Of a stretch of 64,000 nucleotides of DNA, positions 9,633 through 18,800 are shown one piece after another. Within the stretch, counting starts at the first letter, position 1. Every line of letters begins with the position of its first letter. Source of the stretch: Oscillospiraceae bacterium (GTDB lineage Bacteria > Bacillota_A > Clostridia > Oscillospirales > Ruminococcaceae); contig JAGAJA010000061.1 of NCBI GenBank assembly GCA_017829075.1, positions 62,001 to 126,000 on the forward strand, in the 5' to 3' direction. The notes beneath the pieces were generated by a model. The model saw nothing but the letters and a program-made list of their open reading frames with translations, did not search any database and was not told where the DNA came from. Position numbers and translations under genes: made by a program.

Positions 9633-10361
9633 TTACTGGGGCTTATGCTTTGTTACAAGCGTTCCGACCGTTTTGCCCATAACTGCGTCATAGATATTGT
9701 CGGGGCGGCTAAGATCGAATACGATAATGGGAATATTGTTTTCGGTGCAGATCGCAGCAGCGGCGCTGTCCATGACCTGAAGCTTCTTTACTAGTATGTC
9801 GTGATGAGTGATCACATCGTATTTAACCGCGTCAGGGAACTTCTTTGGATCCTTGTCGTATATTCCGTCAACCATAGTTGCTTTGAGCAGAATATCCGCC
9901 CCAAGCTCTGCTGCGCGGAGTGACGCCGCGCTGTCGGTAGAGAAGAACGGATTGCCGGTTCCGCAGCCGAAAATCACTACTCTGCCCTTTTCAAGATGAC
10001 GTATTGCCTTACCGAGAATAAACGGTTCAGCGACCTGCTGCATCGTGATTGCGGTTTGTACTCTTACCGTGCAGCCGAGCTTTTCCAGAACATCTGCTAC
10101 TGCAAGCGCATTCATCGCCGTTGCAAGCATACCGATATGATCAGCTCTTGCTCTGTCCATGCCCTCGGAGCTTCTTCCTCTCCAGAAATTACCTCCGCCT
10201 ACTACTATACCTACCTGAGCGCCTGCGTCAGCACACTTCTTTATGCTGCGGCAGATATTCTCAATAGTCGGTATGTCCAAACCGCTGCCTTTATCTCCGG
10301 AAAGCGCTTCACCGCTGAGTTTCAGCAGGACGCGCTTATACTTAGGAGCTTCTGCGTCCAT
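9633..10361 (-). CDS. pyrH: UMP kinase
   Basis: PyrH phosphorylates UMP to UDP in pyrimidine nucleotide synthesis; it is a hexameric amino-acid-kinase-fold enzyme regulated by GTP and UTP in many bacteria. The 242-residue protein has [12 protein letters not shown] at the start, the [12 protein letters not shown] loop, [16 protein letters not shown] (nucleotide binding) and [15 protein letters not shown]. The ribosome binding site is TTTGGAGGATATAAT before the ATG. It is the first gene of the cluster; only 75 bp separate it from hom and I see no convincing promoter there, so read-through from hom is likely. Confidence 0.97.
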   Translation of the reverse strand: MDAEAPKYKRVLLKLSGEALSGDKGSGLDIPTIENICRSIKKCADAGAQVGIVVGGGNFWRGRSSEGMDRARADHIGMLATAMNALAVADVLEKLGCTVRVQTAITMQQVAEPFILGKAIRHLEKGRVVIFGCGTGNPFFSTDSAASLRAAELGADILLKATMVDGIYDKDPKKFPDAVKYDVITHHDILVKKLQVMDSAAAAICTENNIPIIVFDLSRPDNIYDAVMGKTVGTLVTKHKPQ

Positions 10362-10436
10362 ATTATATCCTCCAAATACTAACTAAAATCCGGTATCCTC
10401 CGGAAATATTGTTCTGCGGTAACAAGCCGCCTCTGA

Positions 10437-11678
10437 TCAATAATCCAGAACGCGGATCCTGCCAAGAATTTCTGCGCCGTCAGATACCTTTTCAGCAGCC
10501 TTGACGGTTTCGTTCTCGGACATTACACCGGTGATGAATGCCAGCTCATTTTCAGGCTGGTTCTTTCTGGAAAGGTATGTAACCTCGCCGAACAGAGCCT
10601 TGATGACAGCCTTTGTGACCTCGACATTCTTTGCGGTAAGTCTGATATAGCTTGCACATCTGAACTCGCCGAAATCCTTTATGAAGTCCTGCGCGCTGTC
10701 AGCCCATGTGAGGGATTTACTTGTATTTGCGTGCTTAACTGCGGACACGATATCCGAAACTACCGCGCTGGCGGTAGGCAGCTTTCCGGCTCCCTTTCCG
10801 TAGAAAACAACGTCGCCGGTAGCGTCGCCGCGAACGAGGATAGCATTGAACACGTCATTTACGCCGGCAAGCTGGCTTTCGTCCCGAATTACCGCCGGGA
10901 ATACGCCTATGGAGATCTTGCCCTGATCCTCGCGCTTTGCGCAGCCGATCAGCTTTATCTTGCAGTCTGAGCTATCGCAGTATTCAACGTCCTCAAGGGT
11001 GATCTTTGTGATGCCCTCGGTGTGTACGCTCTCAGGATAAACGTGCTTTCCGAATGCGAGGGAGGCTAAAATGCAGATCTTGCGGCAGGCGTCATGGCCG
11101 TCAACGTCAGCGGAGGGATTTCTCTCGGCATAGCCAAGCTCCTGAGCAATTTTGAGAGCCTTTTCAAAATCCATGCCGTCACGGATCATCTTAGTGAGAA
11201 TGAAGTTTGTCGTGCCGTTAAGGATACCTGCGATCTCGTCTATCTCGTTAGCGGAAAGGCAGGCATGGAGCGGCTTAATGATCGGAATTCCGCCGCCAAC
11301 GCTTGCTTCGAAGAAGAAGTTTACATTCTTTTCCTTAGCGATAGCGAGAAGCTCCGCGCCCTTTGCGGCAACCAGCTCCTTATTTGAGGTAACAACGCTC
11401 TTCCCTGCCATAAGGGAGGATTTTACAAAATCGTAGGACGGCTTCAGACCGCCGATTACCTCGGCTACGACAGTAACCTCCGGGTCGTTCAGGATCACGT
11501 TGAAATCCTTTGTGAATTTATCCTTGTAGGGGCTGTCGTCAAAATCCCGTACATCAAGAATATACTTGATGTCCAGATCCTGTCCAGCCTTTTTCTCAAG
11601 GCTTTCCTTGTTTTTATAGAAAACCTCAACCGTACCTGAGCCGACAACACCGTAGCCCAGAACCGCAATCTTAGCCAT
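10437..11678 (-). CDS. hom: Homoserine dehydrogenase
   Basis: Homoserine dehydrogenase reduces aspartate semialdehyde to homoserine, feeding threonine and methionine synthesis. The 413-residue monofunctional enzyme has the NAD(P)-binding motif VLGYGVVGSGTVEV, the ADV(D)GHDA catalytic region (YAERNPSADVDGHDACRK), and a C-terminal ACT-like region of about 75 residues that probably senses threonine. I choose the ATG at 11678 because AAAGGAAG lies 6 nt upstream and the Rossmann fold starts immediately; an in-frame upstream start would add 9 residues. It has its own promoter and a leader of about 200 nt. No threonine synthase or kinase gene lies next to it. Confidence 0.95.
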   Translation of the reverse strand: MAKIAVLGYGVVGSGTVEVFYKNKESLEKKAGQDLDIKYILDVRDFDDSPYKDKFTKDFNVILNDPEVTVVAEVIGGLKPSYDFVKSSLMAGKSVVTSNKELVAAKGAELLAIAKEKNVNFFFEASVGGGIPIIKPLHACLSANEIDEIAGILNGTTNFILTKMIRDGMDFEKALKIAQELGYAERNPSADVDGHDACRKICILASLAFGKHVYPESVHTEGITKITLEDVEYCDSSDCKIKLIGCAKREDQGKISIGVFPAVIRDESQLAGVNDVFNAILVRGDATGDVVFYGKGAGKLPTASAVVSDIVSAVKHANTSKSLTWADSAQDFIKDFGEFRCASYIRLTAKNVEVTKAVIKALFGEVTYLSRKNQPENELAFITGVMSENETVKAAEKVSDGAEILGRIRVLDY

Positions 11679-11881
11679 AATCAACTTCCTTTCAGTTTTA
11701 TGCAAATCGGATTATCCCCTGACTCCGGCGGGGGAAGCATAACGCCGCCCTTGACCTTTGTCTTGTTTCCTCTTTGCATGGGAGAAAACACTGAATTTGC
11801 GGCTGGACTGTCGGTTTAACGGGAACAGACCCGCGTAACGCAGCATAATGCCGAAAAAGCAGAGCTTCTCTTTTTATTATC
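11679..11881 (-). other. Long 5' leader of hom, unidentified structure
   Basis: About 200 nt separate the start point predicted from the hom promoter and the hom ATG. The leader contains several short inverted repeats, for example CGGG/CCCG around 11820-11835, GGCGG/CCGCC around 11725-11745 and CCCC/GGGG around 11715-11735, and is richer in G and C than a usual spacer. I find no T-box box motif, SAM or lysine riboswitch core. In two frames it is partly open but lacks a ribosome binding site. It may be a metabolite or peptide-based attenuator for threonine/methionine control; its function is unknown. Confidence 0.4.
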
Positions 11882-11887
11882 CTATAT

Positions 11888-11916
11888 ATTATATCACAAT
11901 ACAGGATAATTTGCAA
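11888..11916 (-). promoter_or_regulatory. Sigma-A promoter of hom
   Basis: On the minus strand TTGCAA (11911-11916) and TATAAT (11888-11893) are separated by exactly 17 nt. The predicted start is near 11881, about 200 nt before the hom ATG. Confidence 0.8.
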
Positions 11917-11941
11917 GTAGTTTTTTTATTGCCTGTAATTT

Positions 11942-12946
11942 TTATTCAGAATATTCCGAAAGGACAGTTTCAATCTCAGCAAGCTCTTCTGGAGTGAAAT
12001 CCATCTTGTAAACCGCTTCCACATTTTCCTTTATCTGCTCCGGACGTGAGGCTCCGATAAGAACAGTGGTGACCTTACCCTCACGGAGCACCCATGACAG
12101 CGCCATTTGTGACAGCTTCTGTCCACGGGACTGCGCTATCTCATTCAGCTTTCGAAGCTGCGCAAATCTCTTTTCGTTAAGCTCGCTTTTCAGCCACGGA
12201 CGGTGCTTATCCACGGTGAAATCCTCCGGCTTGCCCTTCAGGTAGCGGTCGGTGAGCATTCCCTGATACAGCGGAGAGAATACAGAAAGCCCTATTCCCT
12301 GCGCCTTTGCGAAATCCCGCAGACCGTCCCTCTCAATCCAGCGGTTGAGCATTGAATAGCTCGGCTGGTTGACAATAAACGGAGTTCGCAGTTCCTTGAA
12401 GATCTTCATTATCTCGGCGGTCTGCTCCTTGTTGTAGTTTGAAATTCCGACATATAGCGCCTTGCCCTGCTTTACTGCGTTGTCAAGGGCTAAGGCGGTT
12501 TCCTCCAGCGGAGTGTTAGGGTCGAATATATGGTGATAATAAATGTCAACATAATCCAGCTTCATGCGCTTTAGCGACTGGTCAAGGGAAGCTGTCAGGT
12601 ACTTACGGGAGCCGTTCCTGTCCCCGTATGGGCCGTCCCACATTTCGTAGCCAGCTTTAGTGGAGATTATAAGCTCATCGCGGTACTGACGCATTCCCCG
12701 GTCGAGTATTTTGCCGAGGTTTTCCTCTGCCGAGCCATTGTAGGGATTGCCGTAGTTGTTTGCCGCGTCTATGTGGGTAATTCCTAGGTCAAAGGCGGTG
12801 TGAACCATCTCCTCCATGTTGGCAAAATTGCTTTCATATCCGAAATTCTGCCAGATACCCAGCGATATTGCCGGGAGCTTCAGTCCGCTGTTTCCGCAGC
12901 GGTTGTATACCATTTTTTCGTAACGGTGGGGATTGGGTGTGTACAT
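11942..12946 (-). CDS. Aldo/keto reductase, YghZ-like (L-glyceraldehyde 3-phosphate reductase type)
   Basis: This is an NADPH-dependent TIM-barrel oxidoreductase of 334 residues. The N terminus (YEKMVYNRCGNSGLKLPA) and overall sequence match the YghZ/Gpr subgroup of the AKR14 type, which reduces aldehydes such as L-glyceraldehyde 3-phosphate and methylglyoxal. The catalytic tetrad is visible: Asp and Tyr in THIDAANNYG, Lys in ISTKAGYEMW, His in DIYYHHIFD. The cofactor loop is GASRPEQIKENVEAV. It has its own promoter and a GGAGG ribosome binding site and follows the xylB terminator, so it is a single-gene unit. The physiological substrate cannot be read from sequence. Confidence 0.9.
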   Translation of the reverse strand: MYTPNPHRYEKMVYNRCGNSGLKLPAISLGIWQNFGYESNFANMEEMVHTAFDLGITHIDAANNYGNPYNGSAEENLGKILDRGMRQYRDELIISTKAGYEMWDGPYGDRNGSRKYLTASLDQSLKRMKLDYVDIYYHHIFDPNTPLEETALALDNAVKQGKALYVGISNYNKEQTAEIMKIFKELRTPFIVNQPSYSMLNRWIERDGLRDFAKAQGIGLSVFSPLYQGMLTDRYLKGKPEDFTVDKHRPWLKSELNEKRFAQLRKLNEIAQSRGQKLSQMALSWVLREGKVTTVLIGASRPEQIKENVEAVYKMDFTPEELAEIETVLSEYSE

Positions 12947-12976
12947 TGTATTTCCTCCTATAAATAAACTGTTTTC

Positions 12977-13005
12977 AGTATAGCTTCTCTTGGTGAAAAG
13001 TTCAA
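12977..13005 (-). promoter_or_regulatory. Sigma-A promoter of the aldo/keto reductase
   Basis: On the minus strand TTGAAC (13000-13005) and TATACT (12977-12982) are 17 nt apart, about 30-60 nt before the ATG at 12946. Confidence 0.7.
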
Positions 13006-13048
13006 GATGAATAAATGAAAATTTCCTCGGCAGAGTACCGATTGATCT

Positions 13049-13088
13049 AAAGAAACTCCCCCATGACAGTGGATAATATCATGGGGGA
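13049..13088 (-). terminator. Intrinsic terminator of xylB
   Basis: TCCCCCATG (minus 13088-13080) pairs with CATGGGGGA (13065-13057) as a 9-bp stem with a 14-nt loop just downstream of the xylB stop, followed by GTTTCTTT. Confidence 0.75.
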
Positions 13089-13107
13089 TATTCGGGCGAT
13101 TAAAGGA

Positions 13108-14631
13108 TCAAAGCTGCGACAGCTCTGCAAAGCACTGCTTCATAGCTGGGTACAGCTTGCGGTACATAGCGTATACCTTGTCGTACTCAGCGGTGTTCTC
13201 AGGCACAGGCTCCTGAATTTTCTCAGGCTTGATTACTGCGCGGCAGGCTTCGGGAACGCTGCTGTAAATTCCGGCGCCGACAGCCGCGAGAAGCGCTACG
13301 CCCAGCGCGGGGCCTTCCTTGTTGAGTGTAGTCTTTACCGGGCAGCCGTAGAGATCGGCAAGCATCTGCCGCCACAGCGGAGAAGTTCCGCCGCCTCCGC
13401 AAGCCATCATGTCGCTTACGTTAATGTTCATTTCCCGCATTACCTCAACGCAGTCACGCAGGGAGTAGGAAACGCCCTCCATTACAGCGCGGAGCATATC
13501 CTTTTTCTTGTGCATGGTGGACAGTCCGAAGAAAACGCCTCTTGCCGCCGGGTCAAGGTGAGGAGTTCTTTCGCCATTGAGATAAGGCATATAAATCAGA
13601 CGGTTTGCTCCGATCGGAACGCTGCCTGCCTCCTTGTCCATGAGGTAATAGGGATCAACGCCCATGGAAAGCGCAGTTTCCATCTCCGCCCAAGCGAAGT
13701 TGTCCCTGAACCACTTGAGGGAAAGACCAGCGGACTGGGTAACGCCCATAACGTGCCAGCAGCCGGGAACTGCGCAGCAGAAGGTGTGTACTCTTCCCTT
13801 TTTGTCAATGGAGATATCAGATGTGTGCGCAAACACAACTCCGGAGGAACCAATCGTGGTGAACGCCTTTCCGTCCTCAACAACACCGGTTCCGACAGCC
13901 GCAGCCGCATTATCGCCGGCACCGCCGACAACCGGAGTGCCTGCCTTTAATCCGGTAAGCGCAGCAGCCTTTGATGTTACAGTACCGGTGATCTCCAGGG
14001 ACTCATACACTTTACCGAGAAGCGCCTTGTCTATGCCGAGCTTTCCAAGAACCTCGTCAGACCAGCAGCGGTTGGGGATATCAAGAAGCTGCATTCCGCT
14101 TGCGTCGGAAACCTCGGTCGCATATTCGCCGGTGAGCATGAAGCGAATGTAGTCCTTAGGCAGGAGAATATGGCGGCAGCGCTCGTAGTTCTGCGGTTCG
14201 TTGTTCTTTACCCACATGATCTTTGCAGCAGTGAAACCGGTGATCGCCGGATTTGCGGTGATCTCGATCATTCTGTCTGCTCCCACCTTGTCGGTGATCT
14301 CAACGACTTCCTTTGCGGTACGCTGGTCGCACCAGATTATGGACTTACGGATAGGCTGATTGTCTGCGTCAAGCATGACCAGACCGTGCATCTGACCGGA
14401 AAGACCTATGCCCTTGATGTCATCGGGGCTTACCTTGCTTTCGGCGATAACGTCTTTAATTCCGTTTACCGAAGCGTTCCACCAGTCCAGCGGATCCTGC
14501 TCCGCATAGCCGTTCTGCGGGGTGTACAGCGGATACTCATATGTAGCGGAGGCAACTGGATTTCCGTCCTCCGAGAAAAGCACTGTCTTTGTGCCTGATG
14601 TACCAATATCAACGCCTAAAATGTAAGCCAT
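13108..14631 (-). CDS. xylB: Xylulokinase
   Basis: XylB phosphorylates D-xylulose with ATP so that it enters the pentose phosphate pathway. The 507-residue FGGY-family kinase begins with the phosphate-binding motif LGVDIGTSGTKTVLF, has GLSGQMHGLVMLD (substrate recognition typical of xylulokinase), the CDQRT segment, and the C-terminal adenosine motif ACGGGGTSPLWRQMLAD. The ribosome binding site is AAAGGAG. It stands alone: no xylose isomerase or xylose transporter gene is adjacent. The promoter region holds a cre-like palindrome, suggesting carbon catabolite control, and a divergent TetR gene lies upstream. Confidence 0.95.
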   Translation of the reverse strand: MAYILGVDIGTSGTKTVLFSEDGNPVASATYEYPLYTPQNGYAEQDPLDWWNASVNGIKDVIAESKVSPDDIKGIGLSGQMHGLVMLDADNQPIRKSIIWCDQRTAKEVVEITDKVGADRMIEITANPAITGFTAAKIMWVKNNEPQNYERCRHILLPKDYIRFMLTGEYATEVSDASGMQLLDIPNRCWSDEVLGKLGIDKALLGKVYESLEITGTVTSKAAALTGLKAGTPVVGGAGDNAAAAVGTGVVEDGKAFTTIGSSGVVFAHTSDISIDKKGRVHTFCCAVPGCWHVMGVTQSAGLSLKWFRDNFAWAEMETALSMGVDPYYLMDKEAGSVPIGANRLIYMPYLNGERTPHLDPAARGVFFGLSTMHKKKDMLRAVMEGVSYSLRDCVEVMREMNINVSDMMACGGGGTSPLWRQMLADLYGCPVKTTLNKEGPALGVALLAAVGAGIYSSVPEACRAVIKPEKIQEPVPENTAEYDKVYAMYRKLYPAMKQCFAELSQL

Positions 14632-14671
14632 ATTTCTGTTCTCCTTTATGAATTGTAGTTCAAAACGTCAA

Positions 14672-14685
14672 TGAAAACGTTTATA
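14672..14685. promoter_or_regulatory. cre-like operator (CcpA or LacI-type) at xylB
   Basis: TGAAAACGTTTATA matches the catabolite-responsive element consensus TGWAANCGNTNWCA at 13 of 14 positions. It lies just downstream of the xylB -10 box, covering the predicted start region, a position suited to repression by CcpA or a local LacI-type regulator. Confidence 0.65.
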
Positions 14686-14693
14686 CAATTAAG

Positions 14694-14722
14694 ATTTTAA
14701 TATAAATTGCCCAATTTGTCAA
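14694..14722 (-). promoter_or_regulatory. Sigma-A promoter of xylB
   Basis: On the minus strand TTGACA (14717-14722) and TAAAAT (14694-14699) are 17 nt apart, about 65 nt before the xylB ATG. Confidence 0.8.
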
Positions 14723-14865
14723 GGGGTTTTCTGTTAATTAGTTTAAGAAAAATCTATACATGATTTTTTCTGCCTTAGTTTTTCTTATTTTACAGATATA
14801 TCAAAAAAGCGTTTCAGCTATTTAATATTTGTATAGATAATTAATAGACAAATCCTCATATTCTG

Positions 14866-14894
14866 TTGACAAATATGGCGAAAGAAGTTATAAT
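14866..14894 (+). promoter_or_regulatory. Sigma-A promoter of the TetR gene
   Basis: TTGACA (14866-14871) and TATAAT (14889-14894) with a 17-nt spacer form a perfect consensus promoter about 50 nt before the regulator's ATG. The 140 bp between this and the divergent xylB promoter are AT-rich with no further gene. Confidence 0.85.
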
Positions 14895-14942
14895 ATACAC
14901 ATATGAGAAAATAACGCCTTGCGCAGAAGGGAACAAACTATT

Positions 14943-15572
14943 ATGGCAGTGACAACAAGAAACAACACAGACAAACGAGTAATCCGCACTAAGAAAGCTA
15001 TCCGGACTGCCTTGTTCAAGATAATGGAAAACAAGGATATAGCCTCCATTACCATCAGCGAGCTTACGACCCTTGCAAACGTTAATCGCCGCACATTCTA
15101 CACGCATTACAGCAATATCACAGATATTCTTGACGAAACCGAATCGGAAATTGTCGAATCTCTGAGCGAGGTAATTGCGCATTTTGATACCGCAAGCCTT
15201 GTTGACAGCACCTATACCCTGTTCATTGAGCTGAACCGCCTTATCACCGAGGAATACGGGTTTTATTTTCATCTGATGAAAAGCGATTTCAGAGGTGTGC
15301 TGGTTTCCAGAATGAAAAACGTTCTCAAAGCCTCCACGGATAAAATTCTCGGAAGATTCAGCATTAATACAAACGAAAAATACGCTATGCTGCTTTCATC
15401 GTTCATCAATGGCGGATTTCTTAATCTGTTTCAGGAATGGAACAAATCCGGCAAGGAGGTTTCTATTGAGGCGGCTGCAAAGGTTGCCAGCATAATGGTG
15501 GACTTCCTTGTTAAGAACATTCCACAGATAACCGAAACCATTGACAGCACGGTATTTCCCGGTCAGAAGTAA
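14943..15572 (+). CDS. TetR/AcrR family transcriptional regulator
   Basis: This is a 209-residue one-component regulator. The N-terminal TetR DNA-binding region shows the helix-turn-helix in ASITISELTTLANVNRRTFY followed by THYSNITDILDE. The C-terminal domain (about 80-200) resembles the TetR_C group found with DhaS-like regulators; its ligand is unknown. The start is the ATG at 14943, preceded by AGAAGGGA; an in-frame TTG at 14919 overlaps the ribosome binding site and is rejected. It is divergent from xylB across 311 bp and may control xylB, itself or both. Its 3' side carries a terminator hairpin interrupted by a repeat element. Confidence 0.88.
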   Translation: MAVTTRNNTDKRVIRTKKAIRTALFKIMENKDIASITISELTTLANVNRRTFYTHYSNITDILDETESEIVESLSEVIAHFDTASLVDSTYTLFIELNRLITEEYGFYFHLMKSDFRGVLVSRMKNVLKASTDKILGRFSINTNEKYAMLLSSFINGGFLNLFQEWNKSGKEVSIEAAAKVASIMVDFLVKNIPQITETIDSTVFPGQK

Positions 15573-15585
15573 ATATGATCATTAT

Positions 15586-15613
15586 ATCCCCGGAGTTACA
15601 ACGCTCCGGGGAT
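15586..15613 (+). repeat. Left copy of duplicated terminator hairpin
   Basis: This 28-nt hairpin has a perfect 10-bp stem (ATCCCCGGAG / CTCCGGGGAT) and the loop TTACAACG. It lies 14 nt after the TetR stop but has no T-run. Its copy at 15802-15829 differs at two positions and keeps the T-run. The two copies flank the repeat element at 15614-15801. Confidence 0.85.
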
Positions 15614-15801
15614 CAGTCTGTCGAAAAAGTCTAAAGACTTTTCCGACAGAGTACATCCGCACTGCGCGCACGGTTTGGCGGCTATGCCGCCAAACCGCAC
15701 ACTTGCGCGGATAGAATTGTTTTTTGCCCCGGGAGACCCGTGGCAAAAAACGGATTTAAAATGCCCGCTTCGCGGGCAAAACTAGGTTTTTCGACAAGCT
15801 G
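15614..15801 (+). repeat. MITE/REP-like multi-hairpin element, copy A
   Basis: This 188-bp non-coding element has inverted ends, TGTCGAAAAA at the left and TTTTTCGACA at the right. Inside are ordered hairpins: a 14-bp stem with one mismatch at 15618-15650, an ATCCGC/GCGGAT stem enclosing a perfect 12-bp stem (CGGTTTGGCGGC and its complement), a stem built on GTTTTTTGCC/GGCAAAAAAC, and GCCCGC-ttc-GCGGGC. A related element in reverse orientation lies at 49892-50081. It sits between convergent tetR and mfd. It encodes no protein and is too small to be autonomous, so any movement would need a transposase elsewhere. Confidence 0.8.
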
Positions 15802-15837
15802 ATCCCCAGAGTTACAACGATCCGGGGATTTTTTTAT
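15802..15837 (+). terminator. Terminator of the TetR gene (right copy of duplicated hairpin)
   Basis: This hairpin is 26/28 identical to 15586-15613, with the changes G to A and C to A weakening two stem pairs, and is followed by seven T (15829-15835). It is a functional-looking Rho-independent terminator for plus-strand transcription, now displaced 216 nt by the repeat element. Confidence 0.75.
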
Positions 15838-18800
15838 GCCTTATCCATTGTGGTTATCACTGTTCTCATCACGTCCAGCGGCTTTTCGCTCTTATCAAGA
15901 GTAACGCGGATATGCTCCCTGCCGGTAGGTTCCAGCCGCAGGCGATTTCCGTAAACATCAGACAGAGCCGCGATTTTCTTCATGTCGAACTTTGACAGGT
16001 AGAATATCATTTCGTTTTTCACCTGACTTATCTCCACGATGTTTGAAGCGCTTGCCATATTGCGGAGCCTTGCAACTTCAATAAGTCCGAGAACAGACTT
16101 CGGCGGGTCGCCGTAGCGGTCAATCAGTTCATCGGTGACATCAATGCTGTCCTCCTCTGTCTGTATTCTCGCGATCTTTCGGTAGCAATCCACCCGCTGC
16201 GCCTGATTTGAGATATAATCCTCCGGGATATACGCGTCGATCCTGATATCCACAAGGCATTCCTCCTTATGGACGTCTTTTTCTCCGCGCTCCTCCCGTA
16301 CTGCTTCGTCAAGAAGCTGCAAATACATATCATATCCTACATTCGCGAGGTGTCCGGACTGACTTGCGCCAAGAATGCTTCCCGCGCCGCGTATCTCAAG
16401 ATCCCGCAATGCGATCCGGAATCCGCTGCCGAACTGCGTGAACTCCCGGATAGCGTCAAGACGTTTCTGGGATATTTCCGACAATACCTTGCCGCGCTGG
16501 AATGTAAAGTAAGCGTATGCCCGCTTGTTTGTACGTCCGACGCGTCCGCGAAGCTGGTGAAGCTGCGCAAGTCCCATGTAGTCGGAATTTTCGATGATCA
16601 GCGTATTTACATTCGGAACGTCCACGCCGGTTTCGATGATCGTTGTGCATACAAGTACATCAAGGTCGCCGTCCAGAAGCTGACGCCACACCTCAAGTAT
16701 CTGCTCCTCGTTCATCTTTCCGTGAGCAACTCCGATGCGCGCCTCCGGAATAAGGGAACGTATCTTTTCAGCACAGTTATATATCGACTCGATACGGTTG
16801 TGGATATAGTACACCTGACCGCTGCGGCGCAGTTCTTTTTGTATCGCCTGAACGATAACACCCCAGTCATGCTCCATTACATAGGTGGTGATAGGCTGTC
16901 TGTCCTGTGGCGGTTCGTCAATAACGCTCATGTCGCGGATACCGCTCATTGCCATATTGAGTGTACGCGGGATAGGCGTTGCGGAGAGGGTCAGTATATC
17001 TACCCCGGAGAACATTTCCTTGAATTTCTCCTTGTGGGCAACTCCGAAGCGCTGCTCCTCGTCGATTATTACAAGTCCGAGATCCTTGAATTTTATGTCG
17101 TTTTGAATGATACGGTGCGTGCCTATCAGAATGTCAACGCTTCCGTTCTTGAGCCTGCGAAGGATCTCCCGCTGCTCTGCCGGAGTTTTGTGCCGCGACA
17201 GCAGCGCGACGTTTATCGGGAAGCCCTCCATTCGGTTGCAGCAGGTCTGGAAATGCTGCCATGCAAGTACAGTTGTCGGCACAAGAATTGCGCACTGCTT
17301 GCCGTTTTCGGCGCACTTGAACGCAGCGCGCAGGGCAACCTCTGTCTTTCCGAAGCCGACATCTCCGCACAGCAGACGCTCCATAGGCACAGGCTTCATC
17401 ATGTCCGCTTTTATCTCGTCAATGCAGCGAAGCTGTGAGTTTGTTTCTATATAGTTGAAATGAGCCTCAAAGTCCTCCTGAAGCTGATCGTCCGGCGGGA
17501 ACTCGAAGCCTTTGCTCCTCATTCGGCGGGAATAAAGCTCTATAAGCTCGGAAGCCATTTCCTTTGCGGCAGCTTTTGCCTTTGCCTTTGATTTCTGCCA
17601 CTGGTCGGAGTTCAGCTTATTAAGCTTTACAGTGCTGCTGTCTCCGGTTCCGATGTATCGGGAAACAAGGTCAAGCTGCGTTACCGGAATATGCAGCACG
17701 TCCGCGCCGGCATAGCGTATCTTGATATAATCCTTTGCCACGCCGTCGGTTTCCAGCTTGTGAACTCCATCGAAAATGCCGATTCCGTGAGAATAATGTA
17801 CCACCAGATCTCCGACTGAAATATCCGCGAGGGAGCGTATTTCCTCGCCCTTTTTCTTCTTTGGCGGACGCTTTCTTTCGGCATGGACAGCCGTGTGAGT
17901 GAATACCGCAAGCCTGCTTGATGCGTATTCAATTCCTGCGCTGAGTGTTCCAGGAGTTACAATGATCCTGCCGGTCATTGGTTTTCCCGGATTTGAGGAA
18001 AAATCCGCTTTGTAGCCGTCGTCCTGTAAATCTCCGGCAAGGGTGTGAGCGCCTTTTTCCGTTCCCGAAAATATCAGGCAGGAAAATCCCATACCGAGGT
18101 AATTGTCCAGCTCCGATTTAAGCACGGATAATTCACCGCTCCACGGCGAAGTCTGGATAGCCGTCTGAACGTCCAGCATAAGCCCCAGTTTCAGGTCGCC
18201 TCCCCGGATAAATGTGTCGAAATATACCACGGCGCGGTTCTCAAGCTCTGAATATAGCTCGTTTTTAGTGAGCATATAGCGGTCAAGTCCCTTGCAGAGC
18301 TTCTTTTCCTCGGTTAGTATCTTCAGATCTTCAGTATGCTGGAGCGCAGCTCCACGGTAGCTTTCCCTGACGGAAACATTCTCGCAGACAAACACCGCAT
18401 TTGCGTAATCAAACACAGTCGCTTCCTGCGGATAGCACAGCGGGAAGTATCTGTCAATGCTGCTCAGGCTTATTCCGCCGCGGATCTTTGCGATATCCGC
18501 ATTCAGTTTTTCACGAACCCCGTCGGCGTTTTTGCCACGGAGCTTCTTGGATAAATCCTCTATGCGCTCGCAAAGCACTTCCTCCGAGTCAAAAAGCACT
18601 TCTCCTGCCGGGGAAATGCTGATTTCGTCCAACGGCTCAGTACGGCGCTGGCTCTCAAGGTCAAAATAAGATATACTGTCAATAGTGTCGCCCCACAGCT
18701 CTATTCGGCAAGGAGCGGCGCTGCTTGGCGGGAATATATCCACAATTCCGCCGCGAACCGAAAACTGTCCTGCGCCCTCGATCATGTCGCAGCGGGAATA

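Noticed and set aside
10389..10404. Short TCCGG/CCGGA repeat after hom considered as a terminator.
   Set aside because: The stem is only 5 bp and the T-run is broken, so I do not call it.
16269..17438. A 389-codon plus-strand open frame opposite mfd.
   Set aside because: It lies inside the conserved helicase motor of Mfd and has no family features.
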